Shown: positions 1 through 10,596 of the stretch, one piece after another
How the letters are laid out: each line of letters opens with the position of its first letter
Position numbering within the stretch: position 1 is the first letter of the stretch
Program-made: the position numbers and the translations under genes
The notes under the pieces: generated by a model
What the model was told of the DNA's origin: nothing
Seen by the model: only the letters and a program-made list of their open reading frames with translations
Databases searched by the model: none
Assembly: GCA_037783415.1 (NCBI GenBank)
Contig: JAZGTN010000009.1
Coordinates: 124,001 to 188,000, forward strand
Source: Leptasterias polaris
Lineage: Eukaryota; Echinodermata; Asteroidea; Forcipulatida; Asteriidae
Reading direction: 5' to 3'
DNA length: 64,000 nt

Positions 1-299
1 TTGACATGAGGTTTGTTCGAAGTCTTGACATACAACAAAAGTAGTGTTACCTTTGTACTAATTGTTTGCCCTATACTCTAATTGTAGCCTTTTTACTAAG
101 GGCTTTTCCCCCTAAGATTTAATTTGATGTAGCCTCTTTGAGATGTGTTTTCCTTCAGGATACCTTTCTAGAGCATCTCGGAGGAGTACCTTTTTATGAC
201 CGCAGAGATTTGATTTTGTTTTGTAACAGAGGGAACGTGATAAAGAATCTTGACAAAAGGAGTAAAAGGCATTCTCGCACACACCCCTCCGTACACCAA

Positions 300-388
300 G
301 GAACGAAGAAGCGATGTATGACATCAACAAGAAACTCGTCGTCTTCCGACAGTCATTGGCCAGTTACGCCAACGCCATTTGTGAAAAG
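300..388 (+). pseudogene. relic or alternative first copy of the Ser-rich linker exon
   Basis: The segment reads K-R-C-M-T-S-T-R-N-S-S-S-S-D-S-H-W and closely matches the exon at 1017-1094, including its end (GTGAAAAG) and the following donor-type sequence GTTTGTAC. It lacks a pyrimidine tract, and no AG before it gives the right phase, so it cannot be spliced in as its relatives are. It is either a decayed duplicate or part of a 5' exon whose start lies outside the window. It shows that duplication of this exon type began upstream of the recombinase exons. Confidence 0.4.
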
Positions 389-1016
389 GTTTGTACAAGT
401 GTTGTGTTCCAAGTCTGCACAGGCGAGAAAAAAGTTCATACATAGTCTTTTTAATAGTGCGAGTTGTCTAATGGTTTGCCCTAAGGATACCTTGGAAGTG
501 GCCTTTTTGCTGAGGGATAACACTGAGATTTTTTTCCGATGAATTTTTTTAACTACGTTTTAACCCTAATTCCTTTGATCTAGTCCTGTTACTAAGGCTG
601 ATCCTTAAAGGCAACGGATGTTAGTAGCTGTTCTCCACGGGTCGTTTTTTAGAAGATGATTAATAGTTGTTTCTACTAAGGGTTTGCTGAAAGGTACATT
701 TGAGGCTGTCATTAAGGCTGGATTTAGTGTGTAAATACTTGATCTGATGTGTTTCCCTAATGCCATCTTTGATGTTGCCTCTTTACCAAGAGTTTGTCCT
801 GTTGTTCCTAATTATAGATGAAGCCAGTTTACCGAAGGTCCTAAGAGGACCAATGATCTAGTCTTTTTACTTAGGGTTTACCATAGTGATTATGCGGGCT
901 TCTTACTAAGGGTTTGTCCCGAGTGGAAATACAGTTTATTAGATATTGATATTAATGTTACAAAAGAAAGTTCTCTTTCGTTATTTTATTAATGTTTTGT
1001 TTTTGTATTTAAACAG
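389..1016. repeat. intron filled with degenerate TTTGCCCTAAGG minisatellite
   Basis: The stretch consists of poorly conserved 40-45 bp units built around GCCTTTTTACTAAGGGTTTG and CCCTAAGG followed by a pyrimidine-rich TTTGATGTAG. No exon with usable splice sites was found. The last 40 bases form the polypyrimidine tract and AAACAG acceptor of the next exon. Confidence 0.7.
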
Positions 1017-1094
1017 GAAGCGATGTCTATCGTCAACTAGAAACTCCTCGTCATCCGACAGTCATTGGCTGGGTACATCAACGCAAGTGAAAAG
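1017..1094 (+). CDS. Ser-rich linker exon of the tyrosine recombinase gene (78 nt, phase 2-2)
   Basis: A clear acceptor (T-rich tract, AAACAG) precedes the exon and AAAAG|GTTTGT follows it. Completed by AG from the preceding exon, it encodes R-K-R-C-L-S-S-T-R-N-S-S-S-S-D-S-H-W and ends K-R. The length is a multiple of three and both ends are in phase 2, so it can be skipped or duplicated without a frameshift. The peptide is polar, Ser-rich and probably disordered. It is homologous to the segment at 300-388 and, at its 3' end and donor flank, to the repeated exons further downstream. Confidence 0.6.
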
Positions 1095-1183
1095 GTTTGT
1101 ACCAGTGTTACGTTCCAAGTCTGCAAAGACAAAACAAAAAGAGGCAGACAATGAATAATAAATTGCCTTTTTGCTGAGGGTTT

Positions 1184-1606
1184 GCCTTTTGTATCATGGG
1201 TTTGCCCTAAGGGCGCATTTTGATATAGCCTTTTGTATCATGGGTTTGCCCTAAGGGCGCATTTTGATATAGCCTTTTGTATCATGGGTTTGCCCTAAGG
1301 GCGCATTTTGATATAGCCTTTTGTATCATGGGTTTGCCCTAAGGGCGCATTTTGATATAGCCTTTTGTATCATGGGTTTGCCCTAAGGGCGCATTTTGAT
1401 ATAGCCTTTTGTATCATGGGTGTGCCCTAAGGGCGCATTTTGATATAGCCTTTTGTATCATGGGTTTGCCCTAAGGGCGCATTTTGATATAGCCTTTTGT
1501 ATCATGGGTTTGCCCTAAGGGCGCATTTTGATATAGCCTTTTGTATCATGGGTTTGCCCTAAGGGCGCATTTTGATATAGCCTTTTGTATCATGGGTTTG
1601 CCCTAA
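1184..1606. repeat. 44-bp tandem array, about 9.6 near-identical copies
   Basis: The unit starts GCCTTTTGTATCATGGGTTT, continues with GCCCTAAGGGCGCATTTTG and ends ATATA. Copies begin at 1184, 1228, 1272, 1316, 1360, 1404, 1448, 1492, 1536 and 1580, with one substitution (GGGTGTGCC near 1420). It lies in the intron between two linker exons and is a recently amplified version of the degenerate minisatellite that fills the region. Confidence 0.95.
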
Positions 1607-1990
1607 GTTTGGTTGATCAAAGGAAACTATTAGCTTATGGTTGCCTTTGATCTAGTGATTTTACTAAGGGTTTTTCCTAAGGGTACATTTTATAATGGGG
1701 TTGCGGTAAGTGTACCTATGATGAGATTTGTGTACTAAGAGTTTTCCCCAAAGGATATTACTTTTTTATGAAAGGCTTTCCCAAAGGGTCCTTTATTTAG
1801 CCCTTTTAATGGATGTCCCTAATATTTGTGTTTCCCCTTTAGTACTTCAATACTGACATGATTAATCAGTTACTTTGTCGAGTGCATTGTTGACATACCT
1901 TTACTACAATTTAATATGTCTGGGTATAAAATGAAGTTTTCATTGACTTATTAATACGTCCTTCTTTATTACATTTTTTGTCAAAAACAG
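1607..1990. repeat. intron with degenerate CCCTAAGG minisatellite
   Basis: Diverged units of the regional minisatellite continue to about 1840 and are followed by AT-rich sequence and the acceptor TTTTTGTCAAAAACAG. No coding segment was recognised. Confidence 0.6.
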
Positions 1991-2116
1991 TGGAAGATCA
2001 ACCACATCAAGAAACATCTCCTTACCCGACATTCAATGGCCCGAAACATCATCGCCAACAAGTAACTCGTCCACGGGAAGTCATTGGCTCTTGAGCCAAA
2101 AACAATTTGGGAAAAG
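1991..2116 (+). CDS. Ser/Thr-rich linker exon of the recombinase gene (126 nt, phase 2-2)
   Basis: The acceptor is AAAACAG and the donor GGGAAAAG|GTTTGTAC. With AG from the previous exon it reads S-G-R-S-T-T-S-R-N-I-S-L-P-D-I-Q-W-P-E-T without a stop and ends F-G-K-R. It holds two imperfect tandem versions of the S-x-x-S-H-W motif of the earlier linker exon, so it is probably an internal duplication. The length is divisible by three with phase 2 at both ends. It is predicted to be disordered, with no known domain. Confidence 0.6.
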
Positions 2117-2647
2117 GTTTGTACAATTATTGTGTTCCTAGTCTGCACCGACAGAATCAAAAAAATACTTGCAATGAATATTGCCTATTTACTAAGGGTT
2201 TGTCCTAAGGATGTGCCCCCTACCATTTTTCCCTCCAAATAACTTTTTAAAAGCATTGGCCGATCACTGCGAATTTGTCTGACTTTTTCCAAAAGGTTTC
2301 TAATATCATTTTGATAAAAAACATTTTTAAACAAGGTTGTTGCCATGGCAACCATTTGTTTTACGTTGAAGTTCTGATTATTTGAAGATAGTTTCCACTT
2401 GTCTTTGTGGGGGGGGGGGGGTTCCTGAAAATTGAGCGTGACGATTCACAATATTGACCTTTCCATTGTTTATGTAACCGAAATTACAATAAAGTTTTAA
2501 TTTGTTGAAATAATCTTTTGCTCAAATGCTCATTTACAGACAATTCATTAAAATACAAAATAATGCACCCTGTCATTGTTTTGTTTGTTCCTAAGTAGAG
2601 CATCAACTTGTATCAAAATTTACTGTTGTTCTTTTATTACCAACCAG
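2117..2647. other. intron, mostly non-repetitive
   Basis: The intron carries one more TTTGTCCTAAGG unit near 2200, a G run at about 2408-2420, and otherwise AT-rich unique sequence. It ends in a pyrimidine tract with acceptor CAACCAG. No gene was seen. Confidence 0.55.
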
Positions 2648-2705
2648 CCACAAAACAGCAACGAAAGAGACTTTGGATAATCTTTTGGACGAGGAAGCAA
2701 CACAA
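2648..2705 (+). CDS. small acidic exon of the recombinase gene (58 nt, phase 2 to 0)
   Basis: The acceptor is ATTACCAACCAG and the donor ACACAA|GTAAGT, a strong consensus. With AG carried from the previous exon it encodes S-H-K-T-A-T-K-E-T-L-D-N-L-L-D-E-E-A-T-Q and leaves phase 0, which is the entry phase of the large exon at 3003. The phase agreement across four consecutive exons is the main support for this gene model. Confidence 0.65.
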
Positions 2706-3002
2706 GTAAGTTAACGTTTTCTGGCATGCAAGAGAAAACCCTATACTGTTGCTAAGACCACACAAACAAACATGCAAATTGTAGTTCAAACTAATATCTT
2801 TTTAAGGGTTTGATCGCTTCTCAAACCTTTAAAGTATTATGGAATTAAAAATTCAGCATTCGGATCCTTAGATTATCAATAATGATACAAACCTGCCGGG
2901 GTGAATGATTTACGTAGGGTTCCCGGCAAAAGGACGTAAGTGCCTTACCACCTTCTGCCGGTCACACGACGATTTTATATTTGTTTCTCTACTTCTATCT
3001 AG

Positions 3003-4117
3003 AACGACAGAACTAGCCCGCCAAGTGAAAGCCCGGATTACCACCATCAGGGTCGAATATGCCCTTTTGGCTGCAAACACCACGGCTTATACAAAAACGT
3101 ATACGCCCATAATATGGCGAGGGTGCATAAATGTACCATGACAGAAGCAAAAATGAGTTGCAATCGACAAACGGTGAATGCCAGCCGGCCTTCAAAAAAA
3201 GAAGACTGCCCAGAATTAAACTCTGAGACTGCAATTGATCTTATTGAGTCTGATGATAAGGGAAGCTCTGAAGATGATAATAACAGAATCGACGGCACAG
3301 TGCCATCACCACCAACGTCACCAGTAAAGACAAAAATGAAGGAAGTTCTGACGCCGTCACAAAGAAGTCAATCCAGGACCAAAACCGAATCCCGTGGGTT
3401 GAATTCCTCTTACCCCACATCCCTCTTTTCGGAATTTAAGAACTTTGTACAGTGTTTCAGCATTTGCTTGAAGAACAGTGGCTATCCAAATGAAGTCTGT
3501 CAAGTTGTTTCAAAGTTTATTTACTTTGCAAGTCACGGGCGCAGAATCGATGACCACACCCAGATTCCATGGGAAACGCTGCATGACGCTACAATCATCC
3601 AAGATTGGCTCAGCGAATACACAGTTCTGGGTATAGCCCCATCGACGCTCTATAACAAGTTAACTTACATCCAGAAGGCGGCCCAATTTGTGAACATCAC
3701 CAAAAAGATGCCTTATCCGACTGGCTTTGAAACATACCTGAACACAAAGATGAAATTCCTGAGGAAGCAACGGAGAGCAGAGTCCCTAAAAAATGAGGAC
3801 GAAAAGCGTTCGGTTGGAATAATTAACTATAAAGAGTTTAATGAAAAAGTTCTACAAAACAAAGAAGGTATTGAGAGATTTTCAAACATCGTCCAGGAGG
3901 CGAAGGTATCCGGTTCAATTTCCCCGAGGCGTTTTCTCTTTGGTATGAGACTTGCTCTCGGTTTCACAATCTTCAGCATAGCGTCGAGACCATCCGGTGT
4001 ATTCACCCTTACGATGAATGATGTCATCAATCTCCATCAAGGTTGTTGGAACGACTCTCAGGAAGTGGTCATAACAAACACAGCACATAAGACAGCAGCT
4101 TCGAGGGAAGCTTTAAG
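3003..4117 (+). CDS. large exon: zinc-finger-like motif, SAM-like core-binding domain and first half of tyrosine recombinase domain
   Basis: The exon encodes about 371 residues, entering in phase 0 after CTATCTAG and leaving in phase 2 at TTTAAG|GTATGG. Residues 20-42 form a C-X3-C-X11-H-X5-H zinc-finger-like motif (C-P-F-G-C ... H-N-M-A-R-V-H). An acidic Ser/Pro-rich linker follows. Residues about 135-250 resemble the helical core-binding (SAM-like) domain of phage-integrase-type recombinases. The catalytic half begins around residue 300 with F-S-I-A-S-R-P-S-G-V-F, whose Arg fits the first catalytic Arg, followed by an N-T-A-H-K-T strand with the expected Lys. The protein would bind DNA in the nucleus. 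It could be a Crypton-like transposase or a host gene derived from one. No flanking terminal repeats were found to settle this. An internal ATG at 3114 could also serve as a start. Confidence 0.8.
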
Positions 4118-4340
4118 GTATGGCCAGTAAATTGAATGAATCCTACTTATGTAAAGATACTTTTTAACCACTAAAATAAAAAAGGCCTTCCTGTATAAAC
4201 CTCAATCATGCAGAGCAGGTTGTACATTAAAGAAAATGTCATCCTAAAAAGGTAATTTTTGGTTTAAGCAAGGTAAAGCAGTTTTAAATAGATTTACGTA
4301 ATGGTGCAAAAATGTTTTTTCTTTCTGCCCCTCACCACAG

Positions 4341-4592
4341 GATCGTGCTCTCAGACACTGGGAAGACTATCGTGCGCAGGTATCTTCGGTACATTCGCCC
4401 TAAGGCCCCAATAGAACCCAAAGGTGGGGAGGTATTTTTTAACACCGAGGGGAATCCCTTGACAAGCAGTTCGGTGGCTGACCACCTCCAAGCATTGCAA
4501 CGGATGTCGGGTTTTACTGGGAATTTTACATGCACAAATATAAGAAGATCAGTGACGACTCTGCTTCGGCGAGAAAACCTTGATGGTGCTAG
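4341..4592 (+). CDS. second exon of tyrosine recombinase catalytic domain (252 nt, phase 2-2)
   Basis: The acceptor is CCCCTCACCACAG and the donor GGTGCTAG|GTAATT. With AG from 4117 it continues R-I-V-L-S-D-T-G-K-T-I-V-R-R-Y-L-R-Y-I-R, then P-K-A-P and a G-G-E-V-F-F-N strand. Near the end it has C-T-N-I-R-R-S-V-T-T-L-L, which sits where integrases carry the HxxR box. The Arg is present but the usual His is replaced by Thr or Asn, so activity cannot be assumed. The 252-nt length with phase 2 on both sides repeats the symmetric pattern of this gene. A decayed duplicate of this exon and its upstream intron lies at about 20010-20185. Confidence 0.8.
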
Positions 4593-5171
4593 GTAATTTC
4601 GTTTAAGCTTATCGAAATTAATCATTTAATATTTACTGAGGATAGAGCAGACTGTTCCCATGAAAAAGGGAGTTTGCCATAGCTTTGTTTTCGCCCCCCA
4701 CCCTTGACTGCACTGATGCAATTGCTTTGCACCGATGGCTATCCTTCAAGGTACTCGTTTGCCTTCGAATTTGGCGCTATTACATAAAAGCGCCCAAATC
4801 GAAGGCAATCTGTACATTGGTCTAGTGTTTCTTTTTGGGGTTTGCCTTACCTTTGAGCCTTTTTGCTAAGAGTGAGCTATAAGGGTCTTCTTTGATATAG
4901 TCTTTTTACTAAGGTTTTTTTCTTAATTAAGGGTACATTTTATGTAGTCTTATCAGGGCGTGCCGCGGGCTTACCTTTGATGTTGCCTTTTTACTAGGGG
5001 TTTTATTTGATGTAGCCGTTTTACTAATTGCTTTCCTTTACAGAAGGTAACCCCAAAGGTGGGAACACATTTAAGTTGCACGAATGTTCTATTTAATTAT
5101 ATTATTATTAATAATATCAATACTTTGAAAGCGTTGATTGCTAATTACCCGCACTTGTTCACATTTTGTAG
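4593..5171. other. intron with degenerate CCCTAAGG minisatellite
   Basis: Regional minisatellite units occupy about 4840-5050. Near 4766-4807 there is a short inverted repeat (TTCGAATTTGGCGC ... GCGCCCAAATCGAA). The intron ends in TTCACATTTTGTAG. No other coding segment was seen. Confidence 0.6.
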
Positions 5172-5300
5172 TTCAGTGGCTAGAACCCTAGGGCACGGTG
5201 TGAAAACTGCCACCACCTACTACGACAACGAAAGTCCAACTAAGTCAGCAATACTCGATCACCAGTCCATCATGGATCTGGAAACAGCCACATCAAGAAG
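5172..5300 (+). CDS. third catalytic exon with the nucleophilic tyrosine motif (129 nt, phase 2-2)
   Basis: The acceptor is CACATTTTGTAG and the donor is a perfect AAG|GTGAGT. The exon reads S-S-V-A-R-T-L-G-H-G-V-K-T-A-T-T-Y-Y-D-N, the pattern L-G-H-x(n)-T-T-x-Y-Y typical of the last box of tyrosine recombinases (His/Trp plus nucleophilic Tyr). It continues through a Ser/Asp-rich tail to T-S-R-R. It joins in frame both to the exon at 4592 and to every repeated exon downstream. Gly-His and Tyr are intact, so this part of the active site is conserved. Confidence 0.8.
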
Positions 5301-5817
5301 GTGAGTTTTTATGCCAAATTCAATCAAGTTGCACATACATGTTTCAATTAGCGATAACGTAATATTTTTACCGGTCAACACGAACAAGTGATTTTTAAAA
5401 CACCTTTGATAATGAAGCAATTGTTTTCCTTTTTTGATCAGCCCCTAGGGCCCACAAAGGGTATATATAATATTGCCATTTGAACACAAATTTTCCAATA
5501 TTATTTTGTGTTCATTAATTTGTTAAATTCAGCCTGACAGTTTGATAAAGCCCACTGTTGTTTACATTTTGGTATGCCCTAAGTTTAACCCTAACCTAAG
5601 AGTTTACTTTGATCTAGTTTCTTACTAAGGGTCAGTTCCTTTGATTTAGCTTGTTTACCTAGAGAGCAAGAGAGGTTTGCAGTTACTATCAGTGGGGAAA
5701 AGGGAATTTCTCGAAAGAGGGTTTACTAAAATTTAATCGGACTAGGTAACAAAATTTAGTTTTCACTGATCTATTATAACTGTTGTTCTTCTGTTGTCTA
5801 CTTTTTTTTCGAAATAG

Positions 5818-5970
5818 TAGCAAACCTCAAAGTGGTAAGAAGCAACATGAAGAAGACATCTTGAATAATGAAGAAGGAACCGTCGTTGAAGCTCCGTCAT
5901 CGAAGTTACTGAATTCCTCTCCTTCATCAACAGACGAGAGTCCCATCACTCCATTGCCATCTTACAAAAG
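5818..5970 (+). CDS. repeat exon 1, type A (51 codons, phase 2-2)
   Basis: With AG from the preceding exon it reads S-S-K-P-Q-S-G-K-K-Q-H-E-E-D-I-L-N-N-E-E, continues to a Ser cluster and S-P-I-T-P-L-P-S, and ends Y-K-R. The module is acidic and Ser/Pro-rich, probably disordered, with S-P and T-P sites suited to proline-directed kinases. Its upstream intron is more diverged than in internal copies. No known domain was recognised. Confidence 0.65.
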
Positions 5971-6555
5971 GTTTGTGCAATTCTTGTGTTTGGAGTCATG
6001 ACAAATACGACAAAAAGGGTATGCAATGAATCTAGCCTTCCTTCTAAGGGTTAGTTCTAAAGTTGTTTGTTTTTTATTTAGCTTTTTTCAAACATGTGTC
6101 ATCTTTAGGGGCGACGGAGGTTTGCAGCTGTTATCATGGGGGCAGGGTGATTTCTCGGTAGAGGGTGCATTTCTCTAGGGTGTCTTCCTATAATTATGAG
6201 TTTCGTTTGGTCTTGTCATTTTGCTGAGGGTTTGCCCTAAGGGTACATTTTGATGAAGCCTTTTAACCAGTGGTTTACCCTGAGTATAACTATGGATGTA
6301 TCCTTGTTACTATTGGTTTTCCCTAAGTGTTCCTTTTACCTGCAGCCTTTGTATTGCCGGCTTTTCTTAGGGTTACCTTTGATGTAGCTGTATATTCTTG
6401 TGGTCCATTAATATTTTAAAGAATTTATTAGTAACTTTGTCGAGTGTATGGTTGACAGATTTACTAAAATTTAATCGGGCTGGGTAACAAAATGAAGTTT
6501 TCATTGATCTATTATAACTGTTGTTCTTCTGTTGTCTACTTTTTTTTCGAAATAG

Positions 6556-6708
6556 TAGCAAACCTCAAAGTGGTAAGAAGCAACATGAAGAAGACATCTT
6601 GAATAATGAAGAAGGAACCGTCGTTGAAGCTCCGTCATCGAAGTTACTGAATTCCTCTCCTTCATCAACAGACGAGAGTCCCATCACTCCATTGCCATCT
6701 TACAAAAG
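6556..6708 (+). CDS. repeat exon 2, type A
   Basis: The encoded peptide is the same as repeat exon 1. The flanking intron belongs to the homogenised internal class (CGGGCTGGGTAACAAAATG). The acceptor is CGAAATAG and the donor AAAAG|GTTTGT. Confidence 0.65.
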
Positions 6709-7295
6709 GTTTGTGCAATTCTTGTGTTTGGAGTCATGACAAATACGACAAAAAGGGTATGCAATGAATCTAGCCTTCCTTCTAAGGGTTAGTTCTAAAG
6801 TTGTTTGTTTTTTTATTTAGCTTTTTTCAAACATGTGTCATCTTTAGGGGCGACGGAGGTTTGCAGCTGTTATCAGTGGGGGCAGGGTGATTTCTCGGTA
6901 GAGGGTGCATTTCTCTAGGGTGTCTTCCTATAATTATGAGTTTCGTTTGGTCTTGTCATTTTGCTGAGGGTTTGCCCTAAGGGTACATTTTGATGAAGCC
7001 TTTTAACCAGTGGTTTACCCTGAGTATAACTATGGATGTATCCTTGTTACTATTGGTTTTCCCTAAGTGTTCCTTTTACCTGCAGCCTTTGTATTGCCGG
7101 CTTTTCTTAGGGTTACCTTTGATGTAGCTGTATATTCTTGTGGTCCATTAATATTTTAAAGATTTTATTAGTAACTTTGTCGAGTGTATGGTTGACAGAT
7201 TTACTAAAATTTAATCGGGCTGGGTAACAAAATGAAGTTTTCATTGATCTATTATAACTGTTGTTCTTCTGTTGTCTACTTTTTTTTCGAAATAG

Positions 7296-7448
7296 TAGCA
7301 AACCTCAAAGTGGTAAGAAGCAACATGAAGAAGACACCGTGAATAATGAAGAAGGAACCGTCGTTGAAGCTCCGTCATCGAAGTTACTGAATTCCTCTTC
7401 TTCATCAACAGACGAGAGTCCCATCACTCCATTGCCATCTTACAAAAG
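7296..7448 (+). CDS. repeat exon 3, type B
   Basis: Type B differs by T-V-N-N-E-E and an all-Ser cluster (N-S-S-S-S-S). Beyond the donor the frame stays open for 27 codons (F-V-Q-F-L-C-L-E-L-T-D-M-T-K ...) before a stop, so intron retention would add a distinct C-terminus. A LINE has inserted 316 bp downstream. Confidence 0.65.
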
Positions 7449-7764
7449 GTTTGTGCAATTCTTGTGTTTGGAGTTGACAGACATGACAAAAAGGGCATGC
7501 AATGAATCTAGCCTTCCTTCTAAGGGTTAGTTCTAAAGTTGTTTGTTTTTTTATTTAGCTTTTTTTAAACATGTGTCATCTTTAGGGGCGACGGAGGTTT
7601 GCAACTGTTATCAGTGGGGGCAGGGCGATTTACCGGAAGAGGGTGCATTTCTCTAGGATGCCTTCTTATATTTATGAGTTTCGTTTGGTCTTGCCATTTT
7701 GCTGAGGGTTTGCCCTAAGGGTACATTTTGATGAAGCCTTTTAACCAGTGGTTTACCCTGAGTA

Positions 7765-9002
7765 TTTTTTTATTATTATTATTATTTTATTTGCCATAAC
7801 AGTACAAAACAAAATACAAGACAATATACCCCGAGATGGGCAAGGGACAACAAAAGCAAATACATACTATGATCCGTAGATCTGTTGCCCCACATCTGGG
7901 GTACACAATGAAATAAATATAGATTTAAACATATAATATAGTACACGCAATAATAAAAGCAGATAATAATACAAAACCAATAATAAATAAATAATAAATA
8001 ACTAATTTATAAAACGAAAATAAATGAGTAAAATAACAGTAAAAGTAAAGATAAACAAATAAAGAAGTATGTATATAAATAAATAAATAAATAAATAAAC
8101 TTGTAAATAAATAAATAAATAAACTTGTTAATAAATAAAAACGATTTAAATAAAAACGATTTAAAATATTGCACAAGTGAATGGGCTATAGCAGGCTATT
8201 AAAAGGGTGGACTAAACCCCAAACAAGTCCCAACACTAGAGCCACACTCCCCTCCCCGGAGAATTATAATACATGTATAAATAAATAAAAATGAGAACAA
8301 ATAAAATAGTACAAAATTTACAAGTAAGAAAGAGTAATACAAAAATACGGACAGAAAGCCCTGCCCACACTGAGAAAAATAATAAAAACTATTCAAGTTG
8401 ATTCATGAGATTGGCAGACAGAATATCTAAGTGATTTGAGGAAGCTGTGGAAGGGCAATAGCAGTAGGGAATTACGAATGTTTTCTGGTAAACTAGACCA
8501 AAGTCTGGGGAAAAGATGAGGAGCAGACAAATGCAAAGCATCGGTTCTAGCATACAGGTGTTTGAAGGTGAGAACGTCAGGATATCTATGGTTGACAGAA
8601 ATGATGCCAGCCACATCACAATGAATAAGGTTAAACTTACACTTAATGATAAAATACAAAACAGAAAAATTACGACGAATTGACAGAGACGACCAATTAA
8701 GGGACTTAAGTCTATCGGGGTAAGACATCTCACCCATCCTCTGCCCAAGAATAAATCGAGTAGCACGTTTTTGTACCCGTTCAAGGGCCTGAGTCTGGAG
8801 AGATGTATGAGGGAGCCATGCTGGCATACCATATTCTAAAATAGGGAGAACTAGAGATTTATAAAGACAGAACTTGGCTGAAACAGAAGAATTGAAAGCA
8901 ATGGTCTTAATGAGGCCCAATGTTCTATTGGCACTTGAAACAACATTCTTGATATGGTTAGTCCAAGAGAGCTGAGCATTCAGAGTGACTCCAAGGTATT
9001 TG
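7765..9002 (-). mobile_element. 5'-truncated non-LTR retrotransposon in repeat intron 3
   Basis: The insertion interrupts the repeat unit exactly between GTTTACCCTGAGTA and ACTATGGATGTATCC. Three host bases are missing, and no target-site duplication was found. The 3' end, at the left, is a (TTA)n tract, as in many CR1/L2-like and Jockey-group LINEs. AT-rich, tetranucleotide-rich sequence (AAAT runs, about 8080-8130) forms the 3' UTR. Confidence 0.85.
8393..9001 (-). pseudogene. C-terminal fragment of LINE reverse transcriptase
   Basis: About 203 codons read from the truncation point to a stop. They begin K-Y-L-G-V-T-L-N-A-Q-L-S-W and continue through Y-K-S-L-V-L-P-I-L-E-Y-G and L-E-R-V-Q-K-R-A-T-R-F-I-L-G, the thumb/connection pattern that follows the YxDD box in Jockey, CR1 and related clades. 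The palm with the catalytic aspartates, the endonuclease and any ORF1 are missing, so it is a dead-on-arrival copy. Confidence 0.8.
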
Positions 9003-9273
9003 ACTATGGATGTATCCTTGTTACTATTGGTTTTCCCTAAGTGTTCCTTTTACCTGCAGCCTTTGTATTGCCGGCTTTTCTTAGGGTTACCTTTGATGTA
9101 GCTGTAAATTCTTGTGGTCCATTAATTAATATTTTAAAGAATTTATTAGTAACTTTGTCGAGAGTATGGTTGACAGATTTACTAAAATTTAATCGGGCTG
9201 GGTAAGAAAATGAAGTTTTCATTGATCTATTATAACTGTTGTTCTTCTGTTGTCTACTTTTTTTTCGAAATAG

Positions 9274-9426
9274 TAGCAAACCTCAAAGTGGTGAGAAGCA
9301 ACATGAAGAAGACATCTTGAATAATGAAGAAGGAACCGTCGTTGAAGCTCCGTCATCGAAGTTACTGAATTCCTCTCCTTCATCAACAGACGAGAGTCCC
9401 ATCACTCCATTGCCATCTTACAAAAG
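9274..9426 (+). CDS. repeat exon 4, type A (E-K-Q variant)
   Basis: It is identical in layout to repeat exon 1 except S-G-E-K-Q instead of S-G-K-K-Q. The same variant is in the copy at 12843, and both share GAGAGTATGG and GGTAAGAAAATG in the upstream intron. The blocks 9003-10490 and 12691-14170 are therefore duplicates of one AB dimer. Confidence 0.65.
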
Positions 9427-10013
9427 GTTTGTGCAATTCTTGTGTTTGGAGTCATGACAAATACGACAAAAAGGGTATGCAATGAATCTAGCCTTCCTTC
9501 TAAGGGTTAGTTCTAAAGTTGTTTGTTTTTTTATTTAGCTTTTTTCAAACATGTGTCATCTTTAGGGGCGACGGAGGTTTGCAGCTGTTATCAGTGGGGG
9601 CAGGGTGATTTCTCGGTAGAGGGTGCATTTCTCTAGGGTGTCTTCCTATAATTATGAGTTTCGTTTGGTCTTGTCATTTTGCTGAGGGTTTGCCCTAAGG
9701 GTACATTTTGATGAAGCCTTTTAACCAGTGGTTTACCCTGAGTATAACTATGGATGTATCCTTGTTACTATTGGTTTTCCCTAAGTGTTCCTTTTACCTG
9801 CAGCCTTTGTATTGCCGGCTTTTCTTAGGGTTACCTTTGATGTAGCTGTATATTCTTGTGGTCCATTAATATTTTAAAGATTTTATTAGTAACTTTGTCG
9901 AGTGTATGGTTGACAGATTTACTAAAATTTAATCGGGCTGGGTAACAAAATGAAGTTTTCATTGATCTATTATAACTGTTGTTCTTCTGTTGTCTACTTT
10001 TTTTTCGAAATAG

Positions 10014-10166
10014 TAGCAAACCTCAAAGTGGTAAGAAGCAACATGAAGAAGACACCGTGAATAATGAAGAAGGAACCGTCGTTGAAGCTCCGTCATCGAA
10101 GTTACTGAATTCCTCTTCTTCATCAACAGACGAGAGTCCCATCACTCCATTGCCATCTTACAAAAG
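10014..10166 (+). CDS. repeat exon 5, type B
   Basis: It matches repeat exon 3, including the open frame past the donor. The piggyBac element begins 430 bp downstream in its intron, in the opposite orientation. Confidence 0.65.
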
Positions 10167-10596
10167 GTTTGTGCAATTCTTGTGTTTGGAGTTGACAGAC
10201 ATGACAAAAAGGGCATGCAATGAATCTAGCCTTCCTTCTAAGGGTTAGTTCTAAAGTTGTTTGTTTTTTTATTTAGCTTTTTTTAAACATGTGTCATCTT
10301 TAGGGGCGACGGAGGTTTGCAACTGTTATCAGTGGGGGCAGGGCGATTTACCGGAAGAGGGTGCATTTCTCTAGGATGCCTTCTTATATTTATGAGTTTC
10401 GTTTGGTCTTGCCATTTTGCTGAGGGTTTGCCCTAAGGGTACATTTTGATGAAGCCTTTTAACCAGTGGTTTACCCTGAGTATAACTATGGATGTATCCT
10501 TGTTACTATTGGTTTTCCCTAAGTGTTCCTTTTACCTGCAGCCTTTGTATTGCCGGCTTTTCTTAGGGTTACCTTTGATGTAGCTGTAAATTCTTG

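Noticed and set aside
8199..8396. Hydrophobic minus-strand frames near the LINE tail (7.9-8.4 kb)
   Set aside because: They come from A/T-rich (AAAT)n sequence in the LINE 3' UTR and lie out of frame with the reverse transcriptase.
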